Of a stretch of 64,000 bases of DNA, positions 12,655 to 23,749 are shown piece by piece. Each line of letters begins with the position of its first letter. The stretch's first letter is position 1. The notes beneath the pieces are model-generated. The model did not search any database, was not told the origin of the DNA, and saw only the letters and a list, made by a program, of their open reading frames with translations. The position numbers were made by a program, and so were the translations under genes. Origin of the DNA: Polydactylus sextarius (lineage: Eukaryota; Chordata; Actinopteri; Polynemidae). Location: the NCBI GenBank assembly GCA_016801845.1, contig CM028922.1, forward strand, positions 10,689,001 through 10,753,000, given 5' to 3'.

Positions 12655-13640
12655 TTGTATGGCAAAGAAGAAATATTATTCTGATAAATTCAAAGAATCT
12701 ACTAACAACATAAAAAATACATGGAACATTATTAGTGAATTATTAAATAGAAAAAGAAAAAGGCACCTGCAAAATTTCCATCCCAATTTACTGATGGCAA
12801 GTCCACATTCTCCAGTCTCTCTGACATAGCAGATAAATTTAATCATTTCTTTGCAAATGTTGGTAGCACCTTTGCCAAGGAAATCTCTCCATCTAATAAC
12901 TGCCCTACGGATAATATTACTGGTGTCTTCCCTGCCCTGCTAAACTTCAAACCGCCCACAGTTAATGGAGTGATCGATATCATTGTAAATCTTAAGGATT
13001 CAGCAGTGGGTCATGGCGAAATCAAGGCTAAGCTCCTAAAAGAAGTAGTTCCCTTCATTAGCAAACCTTTAACACATGTATTTGCTGTGTCACTAAAAAC
13101 TGGGATAGTTCCTTATGATCTTAAAGTGGCAAAGGTCTTACCTCTTTAGAAAGCAGGTGAACCCAGCATTTTTAACAACTGTAGGCTGATTTCTAACTTG
13201 CCATGTTTTTCCAAGGTTTTGGAAAAATTGGTTTACACAAGGGTTATTACACACCTTAATGATAATGGCATATTATACAAACACCTATATGGTTTTCGCA
13301 AACAGCACTCAACATATATGGCTATATTGCAACTTACTGATAAAATTTCTACTGCTTTGGACAAAAACATGTTTGTTATTGGTATCTTTTTGGAACTCTC
13401 CAAAGCGTTTGACACAGTTGACCATGATATTCTTCTCTCAAAACTCTATCAATATGGTCTTCAAGAGGTTGTGATCAAATGGTTCAGTGACTACCTTAGC
13501 AATATAAAACAATATGTTTGTATTAATGGTCATGAATCTAAAGAGCAAAATTATACTATGGTGTGCCTCAAGGGTCAATTCTAGGGCCCCTTTTGTTTCT
13601 TATTTTTTTTAATGATTTTGCTGTAATGTCTGAGTCTTCT
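12655..13640 (+). pseudogene. LINE (CR1/L2/Daphne-like, jockey superfamily) reverse transcriptase fragment
   Basis: This is a partial non-LTR retrotransposon ORF2. The first part (AKKKYYSDKFKESTNNIKNTW) is the linker between endonuclease and reverse transcriptase. A region around 12840-13140 follows, with typical spacing up to a stop at 13147-13149 inside the KVLPL-KAGEPS stretch. From 13198 the palm-domain blocks are clear: LPCFSKVLEKLVY, GFRKQHSTY, and LSKAFDTVDHDILLSKLY, which holds the first catalytic aspartate. One base is missing before the VPQGSILGPLLF block near 13565, so that block lies in the next frame. Similarity ends near 13640, before the FADD/YADD block. Endonuclease domain, catalytic YADD and 3' tail are absent, so the copy is dead. 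The clade assignment is by eye. Confidence 0.85.
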
Positions 13641-16600
13641 CTGTTGGGCTTCCTTTCCTCTCCTCGCACAATTATTTGTTTTTGCATTATTAAATGTGTT
13701 TTCTTTTGTTGTTTTATTATTGTGCATAAATAAGTAAATAAATAATAAATTGTTGGGTAGATATCAATTTTAGTGTGATACTGTGATTCAGTGTGATACT
13801 GTGACCACACACATCACACTGTCAGTCTGGTCACAGTCTGTTGTTTTATGATTTTTGTCACAGACACTGAAAGGTTAAAAGGGAACAAAGATGGCACCCT
13901 TTGTGTATAAAGTGTTGAGACTTGAACGAACATTGCCACATGGAGTCACTCCAATTGTAATCTGGAGGGCAAATGGGTACTATGGTAACATAGCACAGCC
14001 TTGTTTGTGTCTGTGGTACATGGGGAGACAACTGTTAACAATATGTGAGTATGCAGGAAGCATTGATTTACCGCAATCGATGCAACCAATGTCCTGTACT
14101 TCACTGCATGCTATAGGCTCATTAAAAGAGCACATTAAATGTTGCATGTTTTAAACTGTCAGTACCACAAACAAGAAGAATTCTGCAGTCTATGTCAATG
14201 TACTTTCAATTGCAACATGCTTATGAACATAAATGAAAGTGTTATGATTTGTTGCTTTTGCTTGTTTGTGTAGCCAGCTTATTGTACATATGTTGCTATA
14301 ATAATGGCATTTTAAGTCCAGACAAATTAGTAGGAAATTTTTATATCTTTGACAAAAATATTAGCAATTCAAAAGTTTTGCTGGTGTTCAACACCAGGTT
14401 AAAAAGGTGTTATAATATCAATAATACAAAAAAACAACAACTAATTAGGGTCAGTGACACTGAACCATTTCTGAAACCATTTCATGGCTTTGGCGACCTT
14501 TATCATTCTTGTGTTTTGCCAACTGGAAATGTTGTTTACTTTGTCCAGCTCAGGAGAATGGTAAATGAAACTAAAGTTAGTAAAGGAAAGAGTGTGTCAG
14601 AGAGACATGATGAATGGGGTCAGAGAATGTCAGTAAATGCCATCAGATCAAAATCATTTTTCCCAGTCTTGATCTATGCCCTTGTATTGTTTAGATCTGC
14701 TGTTCTGAAATCACTCAGAATGTTAGTGATGAGAAGAGACACTACAGAAATGATCACTGAAATATTACAGTGATTTGCTTAGCCTCAGGGTGATGACCCT
14801 GTGTCTGGCAGTATCACAGATAATTACAAAATTAATATATAAAGCATATATAAGTTTTTAGGAGCTCTGAGAGAAGAGTTGGTATCATTGTATCATCCAT
14901 CCAGAATCACAAGACACATTGACTATCAATGCAAGACACAATTATGAAAGGTTCCAGGTGCACAGTTGAGATTAGAATTAAGGCTTTGAAAGATAGGCAT
15001 GGTCCAACCATAAAATCATGTATTCCATCAAACAGTGAGCAGTTTGTACAAAAGTTTTCCCAATAAGTTAATGATGTAAGTCACAAATTCTATGTTTTCT
15101 TCATCAGAAGATGATGTTCATTTTGTAAAATATTGTCCAGTGCATTTTTTAATGATTATAAAGCAGGGAATGCCCCAGGTCATGGCTACCACAGGATTAA
15201 AATAGGAAAACTAAACCAAGTTCGAAATTTCACTAACACCATTTTCAGCTCCCTCCGTTCTGTTGTACAATACGACATTATAAAAATCATTTTTCTCAGC
15301 CACAAATTTACAAAAAAAAGCTATGTTAACAAAAAATAACATGTATCTTAAGTGTACTGCTTTCAATAAATATAAATGAATATAAAACGTATGCCCAGAA
15401 AAAACCCAATACTCTAATATTTCAATAAGAAAATATGAAAAAAGATGCCCTACAGATGTTTCTTGATCCAGTAAGGTTACAGCTAGATGCATTACCAGTT
15501 TGAATGGCACTACATTAGGACTACACACAACTACACAACAACAAACACTGTGATGCCAGATTATAAATCATTATTGTCTGGCCAGAATAAAATGTTACAT
15601 TTCAAAGAACCAGAGACAAATTAAACCTCATGGACAATATTTTTTCTATTTCATCCATTAGCCCTAATGTGGTTAACATGCATTTCTTAGTGTTGTCGTG
15701 TAGAGTAAACTTGATTATCTCTACTAAGTGCAAATCATGTTCACTCAGATGGGTATTTTATGCTTGAACAGTGACTACCTGGGTAATAAGTACCACACAC
15801 TTGCATTAAGAGGTGTTAAAGTGGCTGGAGTTAAAAGCATACGTCACAAAAAGCCTGCATGGTTCCTTCATTACCTAGGAAGTGTATCTTAACCACTGGT
15901 CTGTCTTTAATTGCAATGATTCATTTGCTGTTGAATCACAGGATTCATTTCCAGTCACCCTCACTGCATTTAGAGCTTTAGGATGTTCCTGCTAATGTTT
16001 ATGCATGATGGTGAAGCCATGTCCTTTATAACACCATACGGTTACCATGACAACATTATTAGTTTAAAAAAAAAAAATGAGCTGCTTGTACAGCAAAACA
16101 TCAGCCTGGCCATTATCTAGCATATTTGTTTCATGTGGTCTGCAGTGACATTTCATTTGCTGATATTTACAGCAGCTAGCTAATTTTGCTTAATGACTTT
16201 TTCTTTATTTAATGACTCTGCTCCAGCTTACACAGTCCATATCAATTCAGGGGTAATAGACCTCAGTAAAAGTGATTTGAATTCTAAATACGAGCCAATT
16301 GTGCATTGGTCAACAGACCAATGAATTCATGTTTGAAATGCAGTATGTAATCTTGGCATAAAGAATTTAGGACGATGTTAGATGTTATTGTCCATGTCTG
16401 ACTCTGTTTGTCATTCAAAGGTACACAAACACACACCTTTTCTACAGGGCAGCATTTTTTTAAGGTTGTTAAGATAACTGATAGCAGGACATCAGATAGT
16501 ATTGTCAAGGTACACATTTTCACATTTCAGGGTGAGTAAGGTCAGACTTTCTTTTACAAAGGTTTTGCTTTATACTTTTCTCTTGTATGGGCAAGACTTC

Positions 16601-17860
16601 AGTTTATTGTCTACTGTTCTCCAAACAATATCAGCATCAATCCATTGCTTACCTGAGCATAGTGCATGCACTATTATTCAAATGGCACTCTGACAATATG
16701 TTACCCACCACACCGGATATGAGATTGTGCTTGTAAATGATATTTTGAATCGATTGTGAGGAAAAACTCACTGTTGTGGATCTTAAAAGAAACAATGAGT
16801 ATTTTTTTAGAAGTTCATAGATTTGATAGTGTTATATCAAATTCAGTTCCAAATCTACTAATTGAATCTGAAACCTTTCACATCCCCTATGACATCATTT
16901 GAAGTAGTTTGGTTTGTTGGAAATGAAGACATCTGTTAGGTAAAAATCAGTTTTTACCTGCTGATGTAATACTATGTAATACTAAGTCATATTATCACAA
17001 GGGGTTGTAGAATGAAATGTAGCTATTAGATAAGACATTGTGCAAAAAAAACTGTATATGCTAGTGAGATATATATTCTTTTATTTTTTCAATTTACAAA
17101 TGATAAATCAGAAATACCAAATGAAAAGAATGTAAATGTTTTAATTCATGTACATAAAGAAGCAACATTGTTTAAATAAATAAACAGCTGGATTCACTAC
17201 CTGAATTAAGAAATTACATCCTAATTAGATTTGAAAAGGCAATTTCTTTTCTCATTGTCATGTATAGTTCCCCCCGCTTCTTTTTCTTTTCCTATTATCT
17301 ATGTAATTTACTCACTCATTTAGCTTCTTTATGATTGGCTGGCTCTTGCACTGGTAAAAGCAACAACATTGCTTTTGTTGCAACAACAACAAAAGCAACA
17401 TTGTAAATTCCATAGGAAGTAACAAGGTGCCTAATTGGCTAACACCTGACGTACTCAATTAAAGCATTTTCAAATAGATTTTTAGATTCTATCATTTCTT
17501 TATGAATTGTTCATTGTCTGTGACATCTTCTTTATAATTATGTAGTAGTTGGCTATTCAATATTGTTTTTTTTTTTGTTTGTTTGTTTGTTTTTTGTGAA
17601 GCTTTTTTCTCATTCATATTTGTTTTTTAATAATTACCCTTTTGTATTGTACTCAATATGTCTATCCAACTGCTGGTATTTGGTGTATTAACATTACTTT
17701 GTAAAAAAAAAAAAAAAAACATATGCCACTGTTTCCATTGCACTTCTGGTTTTCCATAGATTTGTTTACTTATCAAAACTACCCAACGACATGGGAGCAG
17801 AATTCATTGTCTTTTGTCTTTATGTCCATGTGATACGTTGTGATATTAATTATGAGATTA
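13641..17860. other. Non-coding DNA, minor repeats only
   Basis: No gene recognised. Two open frames (13891-14154, 87 codons; 14249-14773, 174 codons) have no recognisable domain. The second begins with a hydrophobic stretch resembling a signal peptide, but its remainder is featureless. Minor structures: a 15-bp unit repeated at 13772 and 13790, a 12-bp-arm hairpin at 17369-17398, a GTTT run near 17576-17592, and an A run at 17703-17719. Confidence 0.5.
17369..17398. repeat. Small perfect inverted repeat
   Basis: Twelve-base arms (TTGCTTTTGTTG and its reverse complement) flank a six-base CAACAA loop. It lies in a CAA-rich low-complexity patch and may simply reflect slippage of that unit. No terminator or RNA function can be argued for a vertebrate genome. 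Confidence 0.6.
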
Positions 17861-18612
17861 GTCAGTTCTGGCATGGCTCAGGGCCACAAAAGATCCTGTG
17901 TAGTAAATGCCCACTTAAATCTTGACAGAAATTGAGCCACGTTGAAGAGCATTTAGATGTGAAGTTAAAGGGAGCAGCGACCTGACATATCGTGGTGAGT
18001 AACTCTTGCCTGCTGAGCTTGATAAATAATGGAGCAGAATTTGAGCTCCTACAGATAAGGGCAGTGAACTTGCTCCTAATATTGCTTCCTCTCACAGCCT
18101 CTGTCTATATCCTCAGCGTCTCAGAGATGACCCTTTTCTTTTTTTTATTATTACATTACACCTTTTACATTTTTCATTGCCGAACACACTGTAATACCTT
18201 ATAATTATTTACACCCTGCTCTTTTTAATCATGAATACACTTTTGCCATTAATTGCTGCAGGCTTTTCAGAATGAGCTTGATGTTAACATAGCTCTTGCA
18301 ACCGTATGATTTATACGAACGATTTACATTGTCAAATAGAAGTACAAAAAGCTTTCAATCCATCTGAGTGTGAGGACATCGGGATTTGAAATATTTTAAT
18401 TGAGCCGTAAGGACTGGAAAAAGTGCTCTTGGAAAATATTAAATCTTAAAAATGACTTTGGTTCTTTTCTGCTAACAAAGAGCTCCACCATAAATCTTGC
18501 TGAATTCCTCAGAGAGTGGAATCGCAGCTACATTCTTGAGGAAACGAATGGTCTCTCCCTCTCCATGGTGCTGTGTTTGTATGAAGACACTCAGTGTGTT
18601 TGTTTTGGATGA
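17861..18612. other. Higher-complexity stretch, candidate conserved non-coding DNA
   Basis: Compared with its neighbours this stretch has little simple sequence and several CpGs, as in ATACGAACGATTTACA near 18315. A segment at 17931-17992 sits between an AG (ATCTTGACAG) and a GTGAGT and is open in one frame for 18 codons before TGA, so a terminal exon is conceivable but weak. No protein domain is recognisable. Calling it conserved is inference from texture only. Confidence 0.2.
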
Positions 18613-21059
18613 TTTCTCTACTGACCTTAACAGTAAAATAACTATAGATAAATAGAGAAGCCTAGAAGGAACTTATACAGCCGCCCCCATCCATTCATAC
18701 TAGAATTATGTATGGTATGCCCCTACTGGCTATCCAGATATATATTATTTCCAGCAAGTATCTTGGCCTTACTTGCTCTGCTGCAGCTGTATGGAGATGG
18801 CAAAAAGAGTGAAGCTCAGACAAATCAAACAAGAGCAAAAATGTTGAGATTTTTCTATGAAAACAATTTTAAAATTCTGGCTTCTCAGTGGAGCCAATTA
18901 AAACAAATGACGTTGCAATATGGAGACTTATTGATATAAAAAGGTTGCACTGCCTTTTTACAAATGACTGTATTTGATTTTAGATTACTAAAAAAAAGTG
19001 TCATGTAATCAACTTTAGTTAAGCCGATGCTGACTTATGCAAATACAAACTAAGTTTCAATTTTAATTTTGCCACAGTGTTTGACAATTAATTATACATT
19101 TCAAGTGAATACCTGCATGTGTGGGTGGGTGGGTAGGGGGCAGGGATTTATTTACCACTCTTAATAAAATTGTCACTGTGAAACTGATTCACTCAAAATT
19201 CAACTCACAATTTCTTGACCACCTGTTAAATATACCTGTAAACTCTCAACAACAAGAGCTGCTGCTTGAAAATCTGAAATTTCAAATGATTAACATGTTC
19301 AAATTGATTTATAATTCATGCAAACAGAAAAAAACAATTATCATTAAACTAATGAGGGAAGTTTTCAAAACAAATGACACTGTTTTTCTACCAGTCTCCA
19401 AAAATAAACCAATTTACACATTTTGACTCAAAGATATTAAACACTTTACTGTCACTCAGGCTAATGTTTACATACCTGTAATGTTGGAGAAGTGACAAAC
19501 ACTTTAATAAGTAAATGAAGAAATAGCTAACCCTTTGCTGTCTGCAGTGTTTTGGCTGACTTTGTTTGCAGTGGTACCTGTTGTGGAACAGTGCAGTTAA
19601 CACATGTTGGACTTAATACAGCACTGACACTTGACACAAACCAAACTAATTAGCTAAAAGGGACAAAAAAACAAGATATACACCATGTCCATCAGATTGC
19701 TAATGGTTCTAAGACTGCTGCCCTTCATTTTCACTACCGTTTGACCCTGTATCTATGTTATCTCAGAGCTTAAGTATTTTTTTGTGATTACTTGATTTAC
19801 ATAAATTTATCATTCCAGTAAGTCCCATCTCATCTTTCAGCCAAGTGTCCCTCTTGGACTCTGCTGTGGTTCTTTTCTTCTGTCCATCAGAGTATCATGA
19901 ATTTTCTTTAGGCAGCCATTTCTTTTCATTGTTAACTTCCAGTAATTGTCTCAGGCAGCCGGGCTCAGCACTTTTAGGAAGCCACCTGGCGTAGACTTAG
20001 AGATGCAAGAGAGACCAGAGGCTATGTGCAGTCTGAGGGGGGGGGGCTGAATTTAGGGATTGTCTGTATACCATTACTGATTTTGCCCGCTGGCAAACAA
20101 AATAGCATATTCTCTTATATTAACAGTAGGTTGAGTCACAGACTGGGGAGAAGGAGAAAAATATATACTGTCAGGAACAGGATTACCTTGAGGCAGTGTG
20201 GTTTAGTCACTTACTAGAATGTACACTAACTCTAAATTATGCACATAATCTGTAATACTATACAATTCCTTAGTTCTGCTTCTTTTCACATTACAAGAAA
20301 ATGTTTTAAACAAGACTACCTCAGCAGTAAACACCAAAGAAGTATTTAATTTACAGATTTAGCAAAACAACAATGCCTCAGTGCATTCAAAGTGACACAG
20401 TCTGAGCTTTGTTACACAATAACTTTGCTCACAACTACAATAAAGTACACAAATCAGCTTGAGTTTTTATTTCGGTATTATTCATTATATTATTGTTTAT
20501 TACATTTTCCTGAGCCATATTCATCTGACTCTGATTCTCTACATCAAATCTTGATATATTGTCATTTACAGTACGCTATTAAGTGTAATCAGAATTAATT
20601 GTCATTATCAAAGCCACAGATCACTTATTTGGGCTGCCGTTGACAAAAACAATTATTGCATTACATCAAGAAAACTGCCTATGTTGTGAAAAACCAAAAG
20701 TCCAATCAAGTTTGCTTCATGTGTACACATACAGTATTTGATACCAAATGTAGCAACCATTTATTGTGGCTTTTCACCAGCTGATGTTTACATCATCGAT
20801 GCTCTTTTTTTGTCCTGTGTGCCCTTAATTTTCACATTGCTGAGTTTTGGAACAAATCCAAAGAAGTGCAAAGAGAACAGCACTCTTGCCTGACCACTTG
20901 CACAGTAATTGTTCTGATAGTTAGGTCAGTGTCTGGTTTGTTTTGTTCCCGCATATGTGACACTTTAGTAGAGCTGTAATTAGTGTTGCTAGTCTTGCCT
21001 TGGCAGTACTGTTTGTTGTTTCTCCTTTGTACCCTCTGACATGGTATTCAGTAAATCAT
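18613..21059. other. Non-coding DNA, nothing recognised
   Basis: No gene, RNA or repeat family recognised. Small features: a GGGT-rich run at 19121-19139 and a G run at 20037-20047. Open frames are at most about 100 codons and have no domains. Confidence 0.5.
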
Positions 21060-21830
21060 CTCTCAAACAGTCTTGTCCGTCCAAGTTTTACTGCAGCAGG
21101 ACTCAGTAACTATGAGATGTCTGCAGATACTGACCAGGTTTTTGGACTTTAACTTTCAGGTCACCACCACTGGTTAGCACCAGGATCAATTGAAGGTCCC
21201 TAAGGAGAGATTAGCAACGATTAAAGTGACACTGGAGGATAAATTGACAAGGTAGAGGGCAAGCTGGCAGAACTCTCTAACAACACCACTTTCTAGCCCA
21301 CAGGAGCAATTAACTTCAGTCTTCTCTGTCCAGAATTTCAAAGTAAGGTGCAAAACACAGTACGGAGGCAAAGTGTAGCACCAAATTTGTCAACAACATG
21401 TTCCAGGCAGTAGGAAAGTGCTATCGTCTTTCTCATTAGGAAAACAAAGGGAAGTGATTCTGCCACTGCTATGTGCAGAGAGCTTAAAGCAGCGGAAGCA
21501 AGCCCAGCAGCTCCCAAACAAGGTGTCAGTCCCACTGCTCACACAACCACTGTTCAGCATATACATGCTGGCTTGCTCCCGTCCATTCCCCAACACTTCC
21601 CTCACATTTCCCCAGTTTGCGTTTCGCCAGCATCGATATTTGGCGTCTCCTCCTCCCTCCTGGGCCCTTGGCCCAAACACTCCTGAACTTGAGAAGTGTT
21701 TGCATAACCCAGAGACCAGCTGACACTTTTGTGTCTAACAGCCTCACAGAATTAGAAACGAGGAATAACAGCCTTCACTATGAACTGTTAATCAGGAATT
21801 TCCCAGGATGGTGTTAACACAACAAACTAT
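21060..21830. other. GC-richer unique stretch with overlapping short open frames
   Basis: From about 21400 to 21760 the G+C content rises and at least five frames on both strands stay open for 65-101 codons, as expected when stops are rare for compositional reasons. None of the peptides is recognisable. The stretch lacks simple repeats. Possibilities are a non-coding exon, conserved regulatory DNA or an unrecognised repeat. Confidence 0.2.
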
Positions 21831-22254
21831 AAAATGACTCAGTGACTAAATTGAACATTGAGCTACATCTCACATATTGCACATGAGCTACTTAAAGCAG
21901 AACAGTAACTTTGGGGCCAATTATTATTTTTATGCAGCCTAACTAGTTTGTCCAGCACCACATCAACACATTACAGACACCACTTTATTCTTTTAATACT
22001 ATGTTTACTCTATTATAAATATATGTTTCTATCCTACTTAATTGCACCAACAATTGTGTTTTTTGCTGAATTATGTTTGGAGTACTGTAATTATCCATTG
22101 CATTGGGGCCACTATAGGTGGTGATTGCACAAAACATATGACCAGGGTTCACATCCAGTCTAACATCTGTGATTAGGTTAGACCAGACAACCTGTGAAGG
22201 TTAGTGTAAGATCATGTGTTTCATGTAGTGACACTTGGTTCTTTTTCTGCTCCC

Positions 22255-22475
22255 ACCAAACAAAAGATGACTTTGTCGCTTCCTCAATGAGGGTGATTTA
22301 TTGTGCTCAAACTTCCAGGTGTACTGGTGAAAAAATATTTACAACAATACATAGGTGATTAATATTTAGGCTACAAAATACACACAAATAGGACTTAACA
22401 AGAAAAACTACTCACATACTCTTCCCTCCTGACGTGGAGGCAGCCTACCATTTATAGGCCTTGACTCTAGGCCTT
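22255..22475 (-). promoter_or_regulatory. Possible minus-strand TATA promoter followed by polyadenylation signal
   Basis: On the minus strand a CCTATAAATGG box (about 22450-22460) lies just inside the poly-A/T tract. About 160 bases further along that strand is AATAAATCACC (around 22296). A TATA box and polyadenylation hexamer at this spacing resemble the core of an LTR, and the CpG-rich segment behind the poly-T would be the U3-like part. I could not define TG...CA ends, a primer-binding site or coding remnants. It may be chance or a host promoter. Confidence 0.15.
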
Positions 22476-22500
22476 GGAAAAAAAAAAAAAAAAAAAAAAA
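22475..22500 (+). repeat. Poly(A) tract
   Basis: A continuous run of A immediately precedes the CpG-rich patch. It could be a homopolymer expansion or the tail of an inserted sequence reading in the plus direction and ending at 22500. No recognisable retroposon body lies to its left. Confidence 0.8.
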
Positions 22501-22640
22501 ACGGCATTTTGGCGCTGACGTCACTTGTCGGCGCCTGCCAATGCGGCATCTTAAGTGCGCCGATGACGTACGCAATATTTAAATGGACGCGGTACGGATC
22601 ATGGATGAATACTGGAGCGCAGCGGTGAGTAAAAGAGAGG
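22501..22640 (+). promoter_or_regulatory. CpG-dense promoter-like patch with short ATG exon and splice donor
   Basis: About 15 CpGs occur in 130 bases, against almost none nearby. Visible motifs: a perfect cAMP-response palindrome TGACGTCA (22516-22523) between two GGCGC blocks, CCAAT (22538-22542), a second TGACGT near 22564, and a TATTTAAA TATA-like box (22576-22583). An ATG at 22601 opens MDEYWSAA and meets GCG|GTGAGT at 22625, a near-consensus 5' splice site in phase 0. Reading through gives 18 codons and a stop. This layout suits the first exon of a host gene or the promoter of a young transposon. Against a simple model, the TATA-like box is too near the ATG for a normal 5' leader. I do not recognise the protein. 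Confidence 0.35.
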
Positions 22641-22752
22641 TGGTTTACTTTAAGTGATATGATTGCATAGGACGGCATGTGTGCACCCATGGCGACCTAC
22701 GATGAATCGGTGAATAATACAGGATGGGCAGTATGATGTACATGGGTGTATC

Positions 22753-22912
<160 letters not shown>

Positions 22913-22940
22913 GGCATGCGACACGACATGACCTGCAGTC

Positions 22941-23702
22941 CCTAATGGGGCGTCACATGTAAAATATGTCCTTTTTCCTTCAACAGACAAATATTGTAGC
23001 TGTGAACTTTGCATGTTATTAATATCAATATTTTTTTGCAACTTTCCAAATTTGTAAATTAACCCAACATCGTCTGAGCTACTTTGTGGCAGACATATCC
23101 AAACTAAATCATGTATAGCTCCTTAACTGTATGGTCCATAAATACTATCTTGGTCTTTGAGAACTTTAAATTTATACCAGTCCTGTTGAGAGATGTAACT
23201 GAACAGGCTCATGTCCTTGTTTTTTTTCTCTTTTACTTCTGAATCCAAATTCCCCTTTAATTTATGAGGTGACTGTTTTGAAATGTTTGTGTTTCTGTGT
23301 GATAAAATGTTATCATTTCTACCTCAAATCTGCCTTGCAGCACTTAGATGCATTATTAATCATTAAATGAGATGCTGTTAAACTATTAGATCATCAGTAA
23401 TATGGTCCAAATTACTGCTTTAACACCCCCAAACAAAATGCTCTGACACATTTTTTTACCACTGGACAGGTTGGAATACCTGCCATCTATTTTTCATGTT
23501 GATATTCATACTCTCTCTGGTGTTAACAAGCAGCAAACTGTGACAAGTTATTAAATCCAAATTGCGTCCAAATGGTTGCTTTTATTAAAGATTGCACTGA
23601 TTAGTGTAATTTTTCCTCATCTATTGCAGAGTCAGCAGCTACTTATGCACTCAGCTTCTCTCCTCCATGTTTTCTGAGTTGGTGTATGAACTGATGTGTA
23701 AC

Positions 23703-23749
<47 letters not shown>

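Noticed and set aside
14249..14773. 174-codon open frame with a hydrophobic N-terminus resembling a signal peptide
   Set aside because: The rest has no domain or protein-like pattern, lies in AT-rich DNA and has no splice or promoter support.
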